NCBI RefSeq assembly: GCF_002846415.1
Contig: NZ_PJMX01000001.1
Span: 4,154,001-4,218,000 of the forward strand
Source of the DNA: Streptomyces sp. TLI_146
GTDB lineage: Bacteria; Actinomycetota; Actinomycetes; Streptomycetales; Streptomycetaceae
Direction of reading: 5' to 3'
DNA length: 64,000 nucleotides
Positions within the stretch are counted from its first letter, which is position 1. Every line of letters begins with the position of its first letter. This document shows, in pieces, positions 17,301-24,602 of this stretch. Position numbers and translations under genes: made by a program. The notes under the pieces were generated by a model. That model had not been told where the DNA came from. It saw nothing but the letters and a program-made list of their open reading frames with translations, and made no database searches.

Positions 17301-17682
17301 CGCCGACGAGGCGACCTCCTCCGACGGCGACATGATCACGGCGGCCTTCCGGCTGCTGCGGCTGGGCCCGGTGGTCGGCCAGCGGACCTGGGGCGGTGTG
17401 GTCGGCATGACCGGCCGCCACACGCTGGGCGACGGCACGGTGATCACGGTGCCGATGAACGCGGCGTGGTTCGACACGTACGAGTGGTCGATCGAGAACC
17501 ACGGGGTGGAGCCGGACCTGGAGATCCTGCGCACGCCGCTGGACTGGGCGGAGGGGCGCCATGCGCAGCTCGACGACGCGGTGCAGCTGGCCCTGGATCT
17601 GCTGGCGGGGACGCCGGCGGCGGCGCCGCCCGGCTATACGAACACGCCGGATCGGCGACGGCCGGAGCTGCCACCGCGGTGA
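14395..17682 (+). CDS. Tricorn protease homologue
   Basis: A 1095-residue cytoplasmic peptidase that trims oligopeptides released by the proteasome. Order of domains: six- and seven-bladed beta-propellers with TolB-like repeats (about residues 15-680, for example RFSPDGKQIAY and LAFSPDGAWLTW), the C1 helical region, a PDZ domain (about 780-860) and the C2 catalytic domain. The catalytic residues match tricorn: S752-H753 in LGTSHAY, the nucleophile region TSSDGD (S975-S976-D977), and the acidic residue in HGVEPDLE. The GTG start has a weak GGAAAG upstream. Divergent from tetR across the two operators, so it could share regulation. Confidence 0.93.
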   Translation: MSDAREDDQQPAPVTEGAYLRFPHLHDDLICFAAEDDLWVAPLVPAGHSPSRAWRVTVDRTKVSHPRFSPDGKQIAYTTWRSLDPEIHLAPVGGGPARRLTYWGSTDTRVCGWTPDGHILAVSSHGQPFSYFSWAYSVPTDGSPGGRLPWGPVSDIAVNDLDGERRTLLLTGKPPHEPAAWKRYRGGAMGRLWLHGERLLPDIGGHLDSVMFVADRIAFLSDHEGVGNLYSCLPDGSDLRRHTDHDEYYARHASSDGHRVVYQCAGDLWIVDALTPDSAPRRLDVRLGGPRAGRRTYQVPAASHVDALSVDTTGRASAVVVRGSLYWLTHRDGPARTITDTAGVRVRLPEMLGTGGQVAYVTDADGEDAVEIAYLPRASGDREPRRLASGGLGRVQELLSDPEGERLAIASHDGRLLLIDATEESNGEVTELIRSINGPVRDLAFSPDGAWLTWSHPGIGRSLRQIKMARISGPGARVIVDVTNGRFEDENPVFTRDGRYLAFLSWRGFDPVYDVHTGDLSFPLGCRPYLVPLSSATPSPFALLPDGRPAAGGLDPMEESGDGTVTVEVEGLESRVTPFPVAASKYSALNPVSGGGLVWLRWPISGALGETFANPADTSGRPTLEHFDITKARKSELVDHLDWFAVSGDGSRLVVVDEGELRAVPATESGDSDSTVYLDLRRVLHEADPPSEWRQAYDEAGRIIRAYFWEPRMCGIDWKAVLDQYRPLVERVASPDEFADLLREVLGELGTSHAYVSAARRNEGPPHYQRPQGLLGADFVHREEGWMVRRILPGDSSDSKARSPLAGTGIREGAVLTHVDGRPVDPVTGPYPLLAGSGGTTVELTFQPAEGEGRSRRVAVVPLVDERPLRYQDWVAKRRAVVRELSGERCGYLHIPDMGGSGWAQFNRDLRLEMSRPALIVDVRGNAGGHISELVIEKLTRRIIGWDLTRDAQPVSYASNAPRGPVVALADEATSSDGDMITAAFRLLRLGPVVGQRTWGGVVGMTGRHTLGDGTVITVPMNAAWFDTYEWSIENHGVEPDLEILRTPLDWAEGRHAQLDDAVQLALDLLAGTPAAAPPGYTNTPDRRRPELPPR

Positions 17683-17694
17683 GGCCCGGTGTTT

Positions 17695-17952
17695 GTCTGC
17701 GGCCCGGTGGACGGCTGGCCGCGCAGTTCCCCGCGCCCCTAAACCCGCTCTCGCCTGCGGACCGCGGCCGGTTGCTCGCGCAGTTCCCCGTGCCCCTGAA
17801 AGCCTGTGGCTGAGCTGGGGTCTCCGGCTGCGGCCGACTGCCTAAGGGGCGCGGGGAACTGCGCGAGCAACCCACCACCACCCGCAGACGAACACCGGAC
17901 CGAAAAAGGGGCGCGGGGAACTGCGCGACCAGCCCACCACCGGCCCGCAGAC
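17695..17952. repeat. Cluster of four nested sIR half-sites
   Basis: Two copies of the 20-nt sIR arm on the plus strand (17721-17740 and 17778-17797, the latter with one change) face two inverted copies (17845-17864 and 17907-17926). The outer flanks (17695-17710 and 17937-17952) are also inverted repeats with one mismatch. This looks like one element inserted within, or duplicated inside, another. It fills the gap between convergent tricorn and merR genes and probably acts as terminator. Confidence 0.85.
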
Positions 17953-17967
17953 GAAGACCTCGCCGGA

Positions 17968-18669
17968 TCAGGACCCGTCCGGGCCCTCCGCCAGGCGGCG
18001 GTCCATCGCCAAGGACAGTTCCGCCTCCACCACGTGCTTGGCCAGCGGGCGCAGCCGGGAGAGGTCCTGGTCGGAGGCGTGGGCGTGCGCGTGCAGCAGG
18101 TCGACGAACAGACGGGCCAGCGCGTCCGCGTGGGCACGCACCTCCCGGCCCGCCGCAAGCACCGCGGCCAGCGGAATCCCCTCCCGCACCAGCGCCGCCG
18201 AGACATCGAGCAGGCGCCGGCTGATGTGGACGATCTCCTCGCCGTCGACCGCGAGGTAGCCGAGGTCGAGCGCGGCCGCCAGGTTCTCCGGCGTCACCTC
18301 GCCCGCGAAGTGGTCCGCGAGGGCCTCGGGCGTGAGCCGGACCGGGGTCTCCTCGGTCGGCTCGACCAGCCCGAGCGCCTCGCCCGCGTCCCGGCCGGAC
18401 TCGAACGCGGCGGTCAGATCGGCGATGCCGGAGAGCGTGTGGCCGCGTTCGAGGAGCGCGGCGATGGTGTGCAGCCGGGCCAGATGGCGCTCGTCGTACC
18501 AGGCGATGCGGCCCTGGCGGCGCGGCGGCGGGATGAGGCCCCGCTCGCGGTAGAACCGCAGCGTGCGCACGGTGATCCCGGCCTTCGCGGCCAGCTCCTC
18601 CATGCGGTACTCGCGGGGTACGGCGGGGGCTTCGCCCCCGGGCCCGCTGCCAACTCCTCCGTCTGCCAC
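17968..18669 (-). CDS. MerR-family transcriptional regulator
   Basis: A 233-residue regulator. The winged-helix MerR DNA-binding domain spans about residues 20-90 (YRMEELAAKAGITVRTLRFYRERGLIPPP, then GRIAWYDE..LARL and a dimerisation helix). The C-terminal 140 residues contain no recognisable heavy-metal cysteines, so it probably senses an organic ligand or works with a partner. The start is a GTG; an internal start at M23 is possible. It is divergent from the monooxygenase operon, with an inverted repeat in between, so it most likely controls that operon. Confidence 0.9.
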   Translation of the reverse strand: MADGGVGSGPGGEAPAVPREYRMEELAAKAGITVRTLRFYRERGLIPPPRRQGRIAWYDERHLARLHTIAALLERGHTLSGIADLTAAFESGRDAGEALGLVEPTEETPVRLTPEALADHFAGEVTPENLAAALDLGYLAVDGEEIVHISRRLLDVSAALVREGIPLAAVLAAGREVRAHADALARLFVDLLHAHAHASDQDLSRLRPLAKHVVEAELSLAMDRRLAEGPDGS

Positions 18670-18755
18670 ATCCGCCAGCCTATGTTGTACCGCCAGTAAC
18701 TTTCCCCGGCCGGACCCCTACCGCTCGGTATGCCGCTGCTCTACTCTCCCAACTG

Positions 18756-18773
18756 TGCCAGTGATTACTGGCA
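18756..18773. promoter_or_regulatory. Inverted repeat upstream of the monooxygenase operon, candidate MerR operator
   Basis: TGCCAGT-N4-ACTGGCA is a perfect inverted repeat, 54 bp before the monooxygenase start. A further half-site (GCCAGTAAC at 18692-18700) lies next to the merR start. Confidence 0.6.
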
Positions 18774-18827
18774 GAGTCGCGCGTCATACAGACTCTCCGC
18801 ACAGACGTCCTGCATGGAGGCGGTGGC

Positions 18828-20402
18828 ATGGTCCAGCACGAGCGCGAGCCCGAGCACGTACGGGTGGCGGTGATCGGGTCCGGATTCGGCGGGCTCGGGG
18901 CCGCGGTCCGGCTGCGGCGGGAGGGCATCACCGACTTCGTCGTCCTGGAGCGGGCCGACTCGGTCGGCGGGACCTGGCGGGACAACAGCTATCCCGGGTG
19001 CGCCTGCGACGTACCGTCCCATCTGTACTCGTTCTCCTTCGCGCCCAACCCGGACTGGCCGCGCACCTTCTCCGGGCAGCGGCACATCCGGGCCTATCTG
19101 GAGCACGTCGCCGACACCTTCCGGCTGCGCCCGCACATCCGCCTCGACCACGAGGTGACGATGATGCGGTGGGACGCCGAGCAGCTGTACTGGGTCGTCG
19201 AGTGCGCCAACGGGGCCGTTCTGCGCGCCGACGTCGTCGTCTCCGCGACCGGGCCGCTCTCCGACCCGAAGATGCCCGACATCCCCGGCCTGGACTCCTT
19301 CCCCGGCAAGGTCTTCCACTCCGCCCGCTGGGACCACGACTACGACCTGCGCGGCAAGCGCGTCGCCATGATCGGGACCGGCGCCTCCGCGATCCAGATC
19401 GTCCCGGCCATCCAGCCGCAGGTCCGCAGTCTCACGCTCTTCCAGCGCACCCCGCCCTGGGTCATGCCGCGCGTGGACCGGGCGATCACCGCGCCCGAGC
19501 GCTGGCTGCACCGGCAGTTGCCGTTCACCGGGGCCGCGCGCCGCGGACTGCTGTGGGGCATCCGGGAGTTGCAGGTCAGCGCGTTCACCAAGCGGCCCAA
19601 CGAGCTGGGTCTGGTCGAGTCGCTGGCCAAGCGGAACATGGCGCGGGCCATCAAGGACCCGGCCCTGCGCGCCAAGCTGACGCCGGACTACCGCATCGGC
19701 TGCAAGCGGATCCTGCTCTCCAGCGAGTACTACCCGACGCTCGCCAAGCCCAATGTGGACCTCGTCGCCTCCGGGCTCAGCGAGGTGCGCGGCTCCACGC
19801 TGGTGGCCGCCGACGGGACCGAGACCGAGGCCGACGCGATCGTCTTCGGCACCGGGTTCCACGTCACCGACATGCCGATCGCGGACCGCGTGGTCGGCGC
19901 CGACGGGCGCACCCTGGCCGAGGCGTGGAAGGGCGGCATGGAGTCGCTGCGCGGCGCCACCGCCGCCGGGTTCCCCAACTGGATGACGATCATCGGGCCC
20001 AACACCGGCCTCGGGAACTCCTCGATGATCCTGATGATCGAGTCCCAGCTCAGCTATATGGCCGACTACCTGCGGCAGTTGGACGTCCTCGGCGGCCGCG
20101 TCGCCCTCGCCGCCCGGCCGTCCGCCGTCGGCGCCTGGAACCGGCGCGTCCAGGAGCGCATGAAGCGGACGGTGTGGAACACCGGCGGCTGCACCAGCTG
20201 GTACCTGGACGCCAGCGGGCGCAACACCACCATCTGGCCCGGCACGACCGGCGAGTTCCGCAAGGAGACCCGCGCGGTCGACCTCGGGGAGTACGAGGTC
20301 GTCCGCCCAAAGGCCGCCGAGCCCGCCGAGCCCGCCGCGGCGGCGGCCGAGCCCCGCAAGGGGCGCAAGGCGTCCGGCGCCCCCGAGGCGGTGGCCTCGT
20401 GA
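18828..20402 (+). CDS. Flavin-containing (Baeyer-Villiger type) monooxygenase
   Basis: A 524-residue FAD- and NADPH-dependent monooxygenase. The N-terminal Rossmann motif is G17-S-G-F-G-G22, the second nucleotide-binding motif is GTGASA, and the class I Baeyer-Villiger fingerprint FxGxxxHxxxWD is present as FPGKVFHSARWD. This family inserts one oxygen atom next to a carbonyl; substrates range from cyclic ketones to steroids. The C-terminus has an Ala/Glu/Lys-rich tail. It overlaps the following hydrolase gene by four bases, and with the downstream SDR forms a three-gene operon fitting ketone oxidation, ester hydrolysis and alcohol/ketone interconversion. Confidence 0.93.
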   Translation: MVQHEREPEHVRVAVIGSGFGGLGAAVRLRREGITDFVVLERADSVGGTWRDNSYPGCACDVPSHLYSFSFAPNPDWPRTFSGQRHIRAYLEHVADTFRLRPHIRLDHEVTMMRWDAEQLYWVVECANGAVLRADVVVSATGPLSDPKMPDIPGLDSFPGKVFHSARWDHDYDLRGKRVAMIGTGASAIQIVPAIQPQVRSLTLFQRTPPWVMPRVDRAITAPERWLHRQLPFTGAARRGLLWGIRELQVSAFTKRPNELGLVESLAKRNMARAIKDPALRAKLTPDYRIGCKRILLSSEYYPTLAKPNVDLVASGLSEVRGSTLVAADGTETEADAIVFGTGFHVTDMPIADRVVGADGRTLAEAWKGGMESLRGATAAGFPNWMTIIGPNTGLGNSSMILMIESQLSYMADYLRQLDVLGGRVALAARPSAVGAWNRRVQERMKRTVWNTGGCTSWYLDASGRNTTIWPGTTGEFRKETRAVDLGEYEVVRPKAAEPAEPAAAAAEPRKGRKASGAPEAVAS

Positions 20403-21319
20403 AGCGCCCCGCACACGTCACCTCGGGCCCCTTCGCCCCGCCGACCCCCGCCCGTACCCTCACCGCCGTCTCCGCCGACGGCGCCCGGCTGCACGTCGAG
20501 GTGCACGGGCCCGACGGCGCCCCGGCCGTCGTCCTCGCCCACGGCTGGACCTGCTCGACCGCCTTCTGGGCCGCGCAGATACGCGCCCTGGCCGAGGACC
20601 ACCGGGTCGTCGTCTACGACCAGCGCGGCCACGGCCGTACCGCCGCGAGCGGGGTCTGCTCCGCCGACGCGCTCGCCGACGACCTGGAGGCGGTGCTCGC
20701 GGCGACGCTCGCACCGGGCGAGAAGGCGGTGCTCGCCGGGCACTCCATGGGCGGCATGACGCTGATGGCCGCAGCCCGCCGCCCCGGGCTGCGCGCGCAC
20801 GCGGCGGCGGTGCTGCTCTGCTCCACCGGCAGCTCCCAGCTGGTCGCCGAGTCGCTGGTGGTGCCGCTGCGGCCGGGCCGGCTGCGCACCCGGCTCACCG
20901 CGGCCGTCCTCGGCTCGAAGGCCCCGCTCGGGCCGGTCACTCCCGTGGGCAAGAAGGTCCTGCGGTACGCGACGATGGGCCCGGGGGCCGCGCCCGACCG
21001 GATCGAGGCGTGCGCCAGGATCGTGCACGGCTGCGCCCGGGGCCCCCGGTACGCCTGGTCGCGGGTGCTGGCCGAGCTGGAGATCGACGCCCTGGTACGG
21101 GAGTTGAGGGTGCCCACCGCCGTGGTGGCGGGGACGGCCGACCGGCTCACCCCGCCGGTGCACGCCCGGCGGATCGCGGCTGCGCTGCCGCTCTGCGTGG
21201 GCCTCACCGAGCTGACGGGCGTCGGGCACATGACCCCGATGGAGGCCCCCGAAGTCGTCACGGAACGCATCCGTGAACTGGTCCGTACGTACGTGGCAGT
21301 CGAGGAGGACGTGGCATGA
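20399..21319 (+). CDS. Alpha/beta-fold hydrolase
   Basis: A 306-residue hydrolase. The oxyanion segment HGWTCS, the YDQRGHGRT strand and the nucleophile elbow G-H-S116-M-G are visible, with a late acidic residue (GTADRLTPP) and a catalytic His in GVGHMTPMEAP. The GTG start overlaps the monooxygenase stop (GTGA), and the stop overlaps the next start (ATGA), so all three genes are coupled. It probably hydrolyses the ester or lactone made by the monooxygenase, which is inference from context. No signal peptide is seen. Confidence 0.92.
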   Translation: MKRPAHVTSGPFAPPTPARTLTAVSADGARLHVEVHGPDGAPAVVLAHGWTCSTAFWAAQIRALAEDHRVVVYDQRGHGRTAASGVCSADALADDLEAVLAATLAPGEKAVLAGHSMGGMTLMAAARRPGLRAHAAAVLLCSTGSSQLVAESLVVPLRPGRLRTRLTAAVLGSKAPLGPVTPVGKKVLRYATMGPGAAPDRIEACARIVHGCARGPRYAWSRVLAELEIDALVRELRVPTAVVAGTADRLTPPVHARRIAAALPLCVGLTELTGVGHMTPMEAPEVVTERIRELVRTYVAVEEDVA

Positions 21320-22203
21320 GCAGGGTGAGCCTGGAGGGGCAGGTCGCGGTCGTCACGGGCGCGGCCCGGGGCGTCGGCGAACTGCTGGCGCGCAAGCTGT
21401 CGGCGCGCGGCGCCAAGGTGGCCCTGGTCGGCCTGGAGCCGGACGAGCTGAAGCGGGTGGCCGCGCGGCTGCACACCGAGGCCGAGTCGTGGTTCGCGGA
21501 CGTCACCGACCACGAGGCGATGGCGCGGGTCGCGCGGGAGGTGAAGGAGCGGTTCGGCAAGGTCGACATCGTGGTCGCCAACGCGGGCGTCGCCTCCGGC
21601 GGCCCGTTCGTGGACTCCGACCCGGACGCCTGGCGCCGCGTCATCGAGGTCAATCTGATCGGCGGCGCGGTCACGGCCCGGGCCTTCCTGCCCGTACTGA
21701 TGGAGAGCCGCGGCTACTTCCTCCAGATCGCCTCGCTCGCCGCGATCACCCCGGCGCCGATGATGACCGCGTACTGCGCGTCCAAGTCGGGCGTGGAGGC
21801 CTTCGCGCACAGCCTGCGGGCCGAGGTGGGCTACAAGGGCGTACGGGTCGGGGTCGGGTATCTGTCCTGGACCGACACGGACATGGTGCGCGGCGCGGAC
21901 CAGGACGAGGTGATGCGCGAGCTGCGCCAGCGGCTGCCGTGGCCGTCCAACCGCACGTATCCGCTGGGCCCGGCCGTCGACCGGATCGTGGCGGGCATCG
22001 AACGCCGCTCCTCGCATGTGTACGCGCAGTGGTGGCTGCGGGGGATGCAGTCGGTGCGCGGCTATCTGCCCGCGGTCATCGGGGCCGTGGGCCAGCGCGA
22101 GATGCGGCGCTTCGAGCCCCGGCTGGCGGGGGTCGGGCGGGGTCTGGTGGGCGCGGGCGGGGCCGCCGACGAGCAGGAACGCACGCTCCGTGACCTTCCG
22201 TAA
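21316..22203 (+). CDS. Short-chain dehydrogenase/reductase
   Basis: A 295-residue classical SDR. The cofactor motif is TGAARGVG near residues 14-21, followed by NAG (VVANAGVA), the catalytic Ser in QIASLAA and the YCASK active-site tetrad. The C-terminal 70 residues are longer than in most classical SDRs and contain a WWLRGM helix that may associate with membrane or substrate. The second strand lacks an obvious Arg after the glycine motif, so cofactor choice is unclear. Last gene of the monooxygenase operon, probably oxidising an alcohol to the ketone substrate. Confidence 0.92.
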   Translation: MSRVSLEGQVAVVTGAARGVGELLARKLSARGAKVALVGLEPDELKRVAARLHTEAESWFADVTDHEAMARVAREVKERFGKVDIVVANAGVASGGPFVDSDPDAWRRVIEVNLIGGAVTARAFLPVLMESRGYFLQIASLAAITPAPMMTAYCASKSGVEAFAHSLRAEVGYKGVRVGVGYLSWTDTDMVRGADQDEVMRELRQRLPWPSNRTYPLGPAVDRIVAGIERRSSHVYAQWWLRGMQSVRGYLPAVIGAVGQREMRRFEPRLAGVGRGLVGAGGAADEQERTLRDLP

Positions 22204-22316
22204 CTGATCGAAATGCGCCCTTTGTCCACCCATGCCACGCTGGTCGAGGCCCGGAGGAGCCGCGGGAACAGCCCCGGCACCCGGCCCCCCACACCCCCTC
22301 ATCAGGAGTGAACTCG

Positions 22317-22499
22317 ATGGGCATCAAGGACCAGTTCCAGGACAAGGCGAAGCAGGCCGAGCAGCAGGCCAAGCAGGCGATGAGCTCGAAGAAGGGCCAG
22401 CAGCAGGAGCGCTCGCGGCAGGCTCAGCAGGCCCCGGCCGAGGCCCAGCGCGCGGCCCAGGAGGCGCAGGACAAGTTCGACATGGACTACGACGCCTGA
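22317..22499 (+). CDS. Small hydrophilic Gln/Ala/Lys-rich protein
   Basis: A 60-residue protein beginning MGIKDQFQDKAKQAEQQ and ending DKFDMDYDA. It is almost entirely charged or polar with a heptad-like Ala/Gln spacing, so it is probably a single amphipathic helix. The ATG at 22317 has AGGAG eight bases upstream; an earlier in-frame GTG overlaps this ribosome-binding site and is rejected. It resembles the small hydrophilic stress proteins of actinobacteria, but I do not recognise a named family. Followed by a strong terminator. Confidence 0.75.
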   Translation: MGIKDQFQDKAKQAEQQAKQAMSSKKGQQQERSRQAQQAPAEAQRAAQEAQDKFDMDYDA

Positions 22500-22520
22500 C
22501 GCTTCGCGCTCCGCGCGTAC

Positions 22521-22554
22521 GAAGTGGCGCACCCGGGCCCGGGTGCGCCACTTC
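22521..22554. terminator. Bidirectional terminator (34-bp perfect palindrome)
   Basis: A 17-bp arm from 22521 is followed directly by its exact complement to 22554. It separates the convergent small-protein gene and exonuclease III gene. Confidence 0.85.
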
Positions 22555-22583
22555 CGTATGTCCGCCGAGGATCCCGGCAGGCC

Positions 22584-23387
22584 CTAGAGCCCGTACACCA
22601 CCGTCACCGGGGCGTGGTCGCTCCACCGCTCCTCGTGCGAGGCGGCCCGCTCCACGTACCCCTTGACCGCGCGCGCCGCGAGGCCCGCCGTGGCCAGCTG
22701 GTAGTCGATGCGCCAGCCCGAGTCGTTGTCGAAGGCGCGCCCGCGGTAGGACCACCACGAGTACGGCCCCTCCTCGTCGGGGTGCAGCGCGCGCACCACG
22801 TCCACGTAACCGCCGTCGGCGGCGTCCAGGACGCGGGAGAGCCACTCGCGCTCCTCGGGCAGGAAGCCCGCGTTCTTCTTGTTGCCCCGCCAGTTCTTGA
22901 GGTCGGCCTCGCGGTGGGCGATGTTCCAGTCGCCGCAGACGACGACCTCGCGCCCGTCGGCCGCCGCCCGCGCCCGGAGCTCCTTCAGATACGGCAGGAA
23001 CTCGCCCATGAACCGGTACTTCTCGTCCTGCTTCCCGGTCCCGGCCTCGCCGGACGGCAGATAGAGGCTGGCGACGGTGACGCCGGGCAGGTCGGCCTCC
23101 ACATACCGGCCACTGCCGTCGAACTCCGCGCTGCCGAAGCCGACCCGGACCCGCTCCGGCTCGCGGCGGGTGTAGAGCGAGACCCCGGCCCGGCCCTTGG
23201 CCGCGGCGGGCGCGTGCACGACGTGCCACCCCTCGGGCTCGCGCACCTCGGCGGTGAGCTGCTGCGGCTCGGCCCGTACCTCCTGGAGGCAGACGACGTC
23301 GGCGTCCGACCCGGCCAGCCACGGAAGGAATCCCTTCTTGGCGGCGGCGCGGAGCCCGTTTACATTCACAGTGGTAACAGTGAGCAC
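22584..23387 (-). CDS. xth: Exodeoxyribonuclease III (AP endonuclease)
   Basis: A 267-residue Mg2+-dependent exonuclease/AP endonuclease of base-excision repair. The family signatures are VNVNGLRAA near the N-terminus, the metal-binding Glu in CLQEVRAE, the CGDWNIAH segment and the terminal SDHAPV motif. The length is normal. The GTG start at 23387 is preceded by TAGGGT at six bases, so the message is probably leaderless. It is divergent from an acetyltransferase gene whose start is only 58 bp away. Confidence 0.93.
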   Translation of the reverse strand: MLTVTTVNVNGLRAAAKKGFLPWLAGSDADVVCLQEVRAEPQQLTAEVREPEGWHVVHAPAAAKGRAGVSLYTRREPERVRVGFGSAEFDGSGRYVEADLPGVTVASLYLPSGEAGTGKQDEKYRFMGEFLPYLKELRARAAADGREVVVCGDWNIAHREADLKNWRGNKKNAGFLPEEREWLSRVLDAADGGYVDVVRALHPDEEGPYSWWSYRGRAFDNDSGWRIDYQLATAGLAARAVKGYVERAASHEERWSDHAPVTVVYGL

Positions 23388-23393
23388 CCGGGC

Positions 23394-23399
23394 ACCCTA
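23394..23399 (-). promoter_or_regulatory. Leaderless-type -10 of xth (TAGGGT)
   Basis: TAGGGT, then six bases, then the GTG start at 23387. Confidence 0.6.
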
Positions 23400-23432
23400 C
23401 CGACCCGGCCTCCGTGATCGCCTGCATAGAAG

Positions 23433-23438
23433 TACTCT
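23433..23438 (+). promoter_or_regulatory. Leaderless-type -10 of the acetyltransferase gene (TACTCT)
   Basis: TACTCT, then seven bases, then the ATG at 23446. No ribosome-binding site lies between. Confidence 0.6.
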
Positions 23439-23445
23439 GGGACGC

Positions 23446-23928
23446 ATGAATATACGTACACGGGGGTACGACCACCCGGACGCCGTGAAGCTCGACGACC
23501 AGGTCCAGCTCGAATACATCGAGCGCTACACGGACGAGGGCGACGCCACCCCGCTGGACGCCTCCATGTTCGTACCGCCCAACGGGCTCTATCTGATCGC
23601 GTACGACGAGGACGAGCGCCCGGTCGCCACCGGCGGCTGGCGCACCCAGGACAAGAACGACCAGGGCTACTCGGACGGCGACGCCGAGCTGAAGCGCATG
23701 TACGTGATCCCGCAGGCGCGGGGCCTGGGCCTCGCCCGCCGCATCCTCGCGCTCCTGGAGGACGACGCCCGCGCCGCGGGCCGCACCCGCATGGTCCTGG
23801 AGACCGGCGACCAGCAGCCGGAGGCGATCGCCCTCTACGCCTCCAGCGGCTACTCCCCCTGCGAGAAGTTCGGCCACTACCGCTTCCACGACAACAGCAT
23901 CTGCTACGCGAAACCCCTGGTGCCGTGA
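23446..23928 (+). CDS. GNAT-family N-acetyltransferase
   Basis: A 160-residue acetyl-CoA-dependent acetyltransferase. Motif A, with the Q-A-R-G-L-G-L-A pyrophosphate loop, follows the beta strand AELKRMYVIPQ, and the C-terminal LYASSGYSPCEKFGHY segment is typical of GNAT motif B. Substrate unknown. The ATG at 23446 is supported by a leaderless -10 seven bases upstream. It shares a very short divergent promoter region with exonuclease III. Confidence 0.9.
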   Translation: MNIRTRGYDHPDAVKLDDQVQLEYIERYTDEGDATPLDASMFVPPNGLYLIAYDEDERPVATGGWRTQDKNDQGYSDGDAELKRMYVIPQARGLGLARRILALLEDDARAAGRTRMVLETGDQQPEAIALYASSGYSPCEKFGHYRFHDNSICYAKPLVP

Positions 23929-24011
23929 CGTCCCCGAACGGCTTGTCATGAGCCCATCTCCCGGCAGCGGTTAGGCTGCTGAGCGCACGCGCACCGCACG
24001 GGGGATCTTGC

Positions 24012-24602
24012 ATGAGTGACGACAAACTGCCCGAACCTTCCCAACTGCCGCTCTCGCCGGACGAGCTGAAGCGGCACCACTCCGAGTGGGCCGCCGGTGT
24101 CACCAAGGCCCCGCCCGCCGACAGCTATGTGGACCCGCTCACCCCGGTCTTCCCGCAGCCGGGCCCGCCGCTCACCGGCTCGCCCCTCCTCAAGCCGCCG
24201 CTCCAGGGCCCGTCCCTCCAGGGACCGCCGCTCGGAGGGTCGCCCTTCCTCAAGCCGCCGGTCCAGGGCCCGCCGCAGGACGCGCTGCGCATCGCGCCCG
24301 GCGTGCTCACCGCGGCGGCGGGCCGCGCGGACGAGATCCACACGGACTTCACCAAGCCCGCGGCCGCGCTGGAGGACCCGGCGCAGAAGGCGTCGGCGGC
24401 GATGGACGGCTGGGAGTCGGCCAAGGCCATCCGCACGGCCGGCACGCAGTGGGAGAAGCAGGCCGGCACCGTGGCCGGCTGGCTGGCCCGTATCTCCGAG
24501 AGCCTGCGCGTGGGAGCCCGGGACTACCACGCGACGGACCACGCCGTGGACGAGTCGCTCCGGGGCATCGCGCCGCGGCGTTCGAAGCTGGAGGGGCTGT
24601 AA
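24012..24602 (+). CDS. Proline-rich, WXG100/ESX-like protein (type VII secretion candidate)
   Basis: A 196-residue protein. Residues about 35-90 are Pro/Gly/Leu-rich with a repeated unit of the form GSP(L/F)LKPP(L/V)QGP. The C-terminal 100 residues are predicted helix-rich with Ala, Lys and Glu, and a central Trp (MDGWESAKAI) near a second helix (TQWEKQAGTVAGWL), which resembles the helical hairpin of ESX substrates, though a strict WXG is not present. No signal peptide. GGGGGAT precedes the ATG. Its stop overlaps the next ATG (TAATG), so it is co-translated with a WXG-bearing protein. Function unknown. Confidence 0.7.
   Translation: MSDDKLPEPSQLPLSPDELKRHHSEWAAGVTKAPPADSYVDPLTPVFPQPGPPLTGSPLLKPPLQGPSLQGPPLGGSPFLKPPVQGPPQDALRIAPGVLTAAAGRADEIHTDFTKPAAALEDPAQKASAAMDGWESAKAIRTAGTQWEKQAGTVAGWLARISESLRVGARDYHATDHAVDESLRGIAPRRSKLEGL

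Noticed and set aside
14388..17813. Long plus-strand frame in another phase over the tricorn gene
   Set aside because: It encodes an Arg/Pro-rich sequence with no domains; it is a shadow of the tricorn coding frame.
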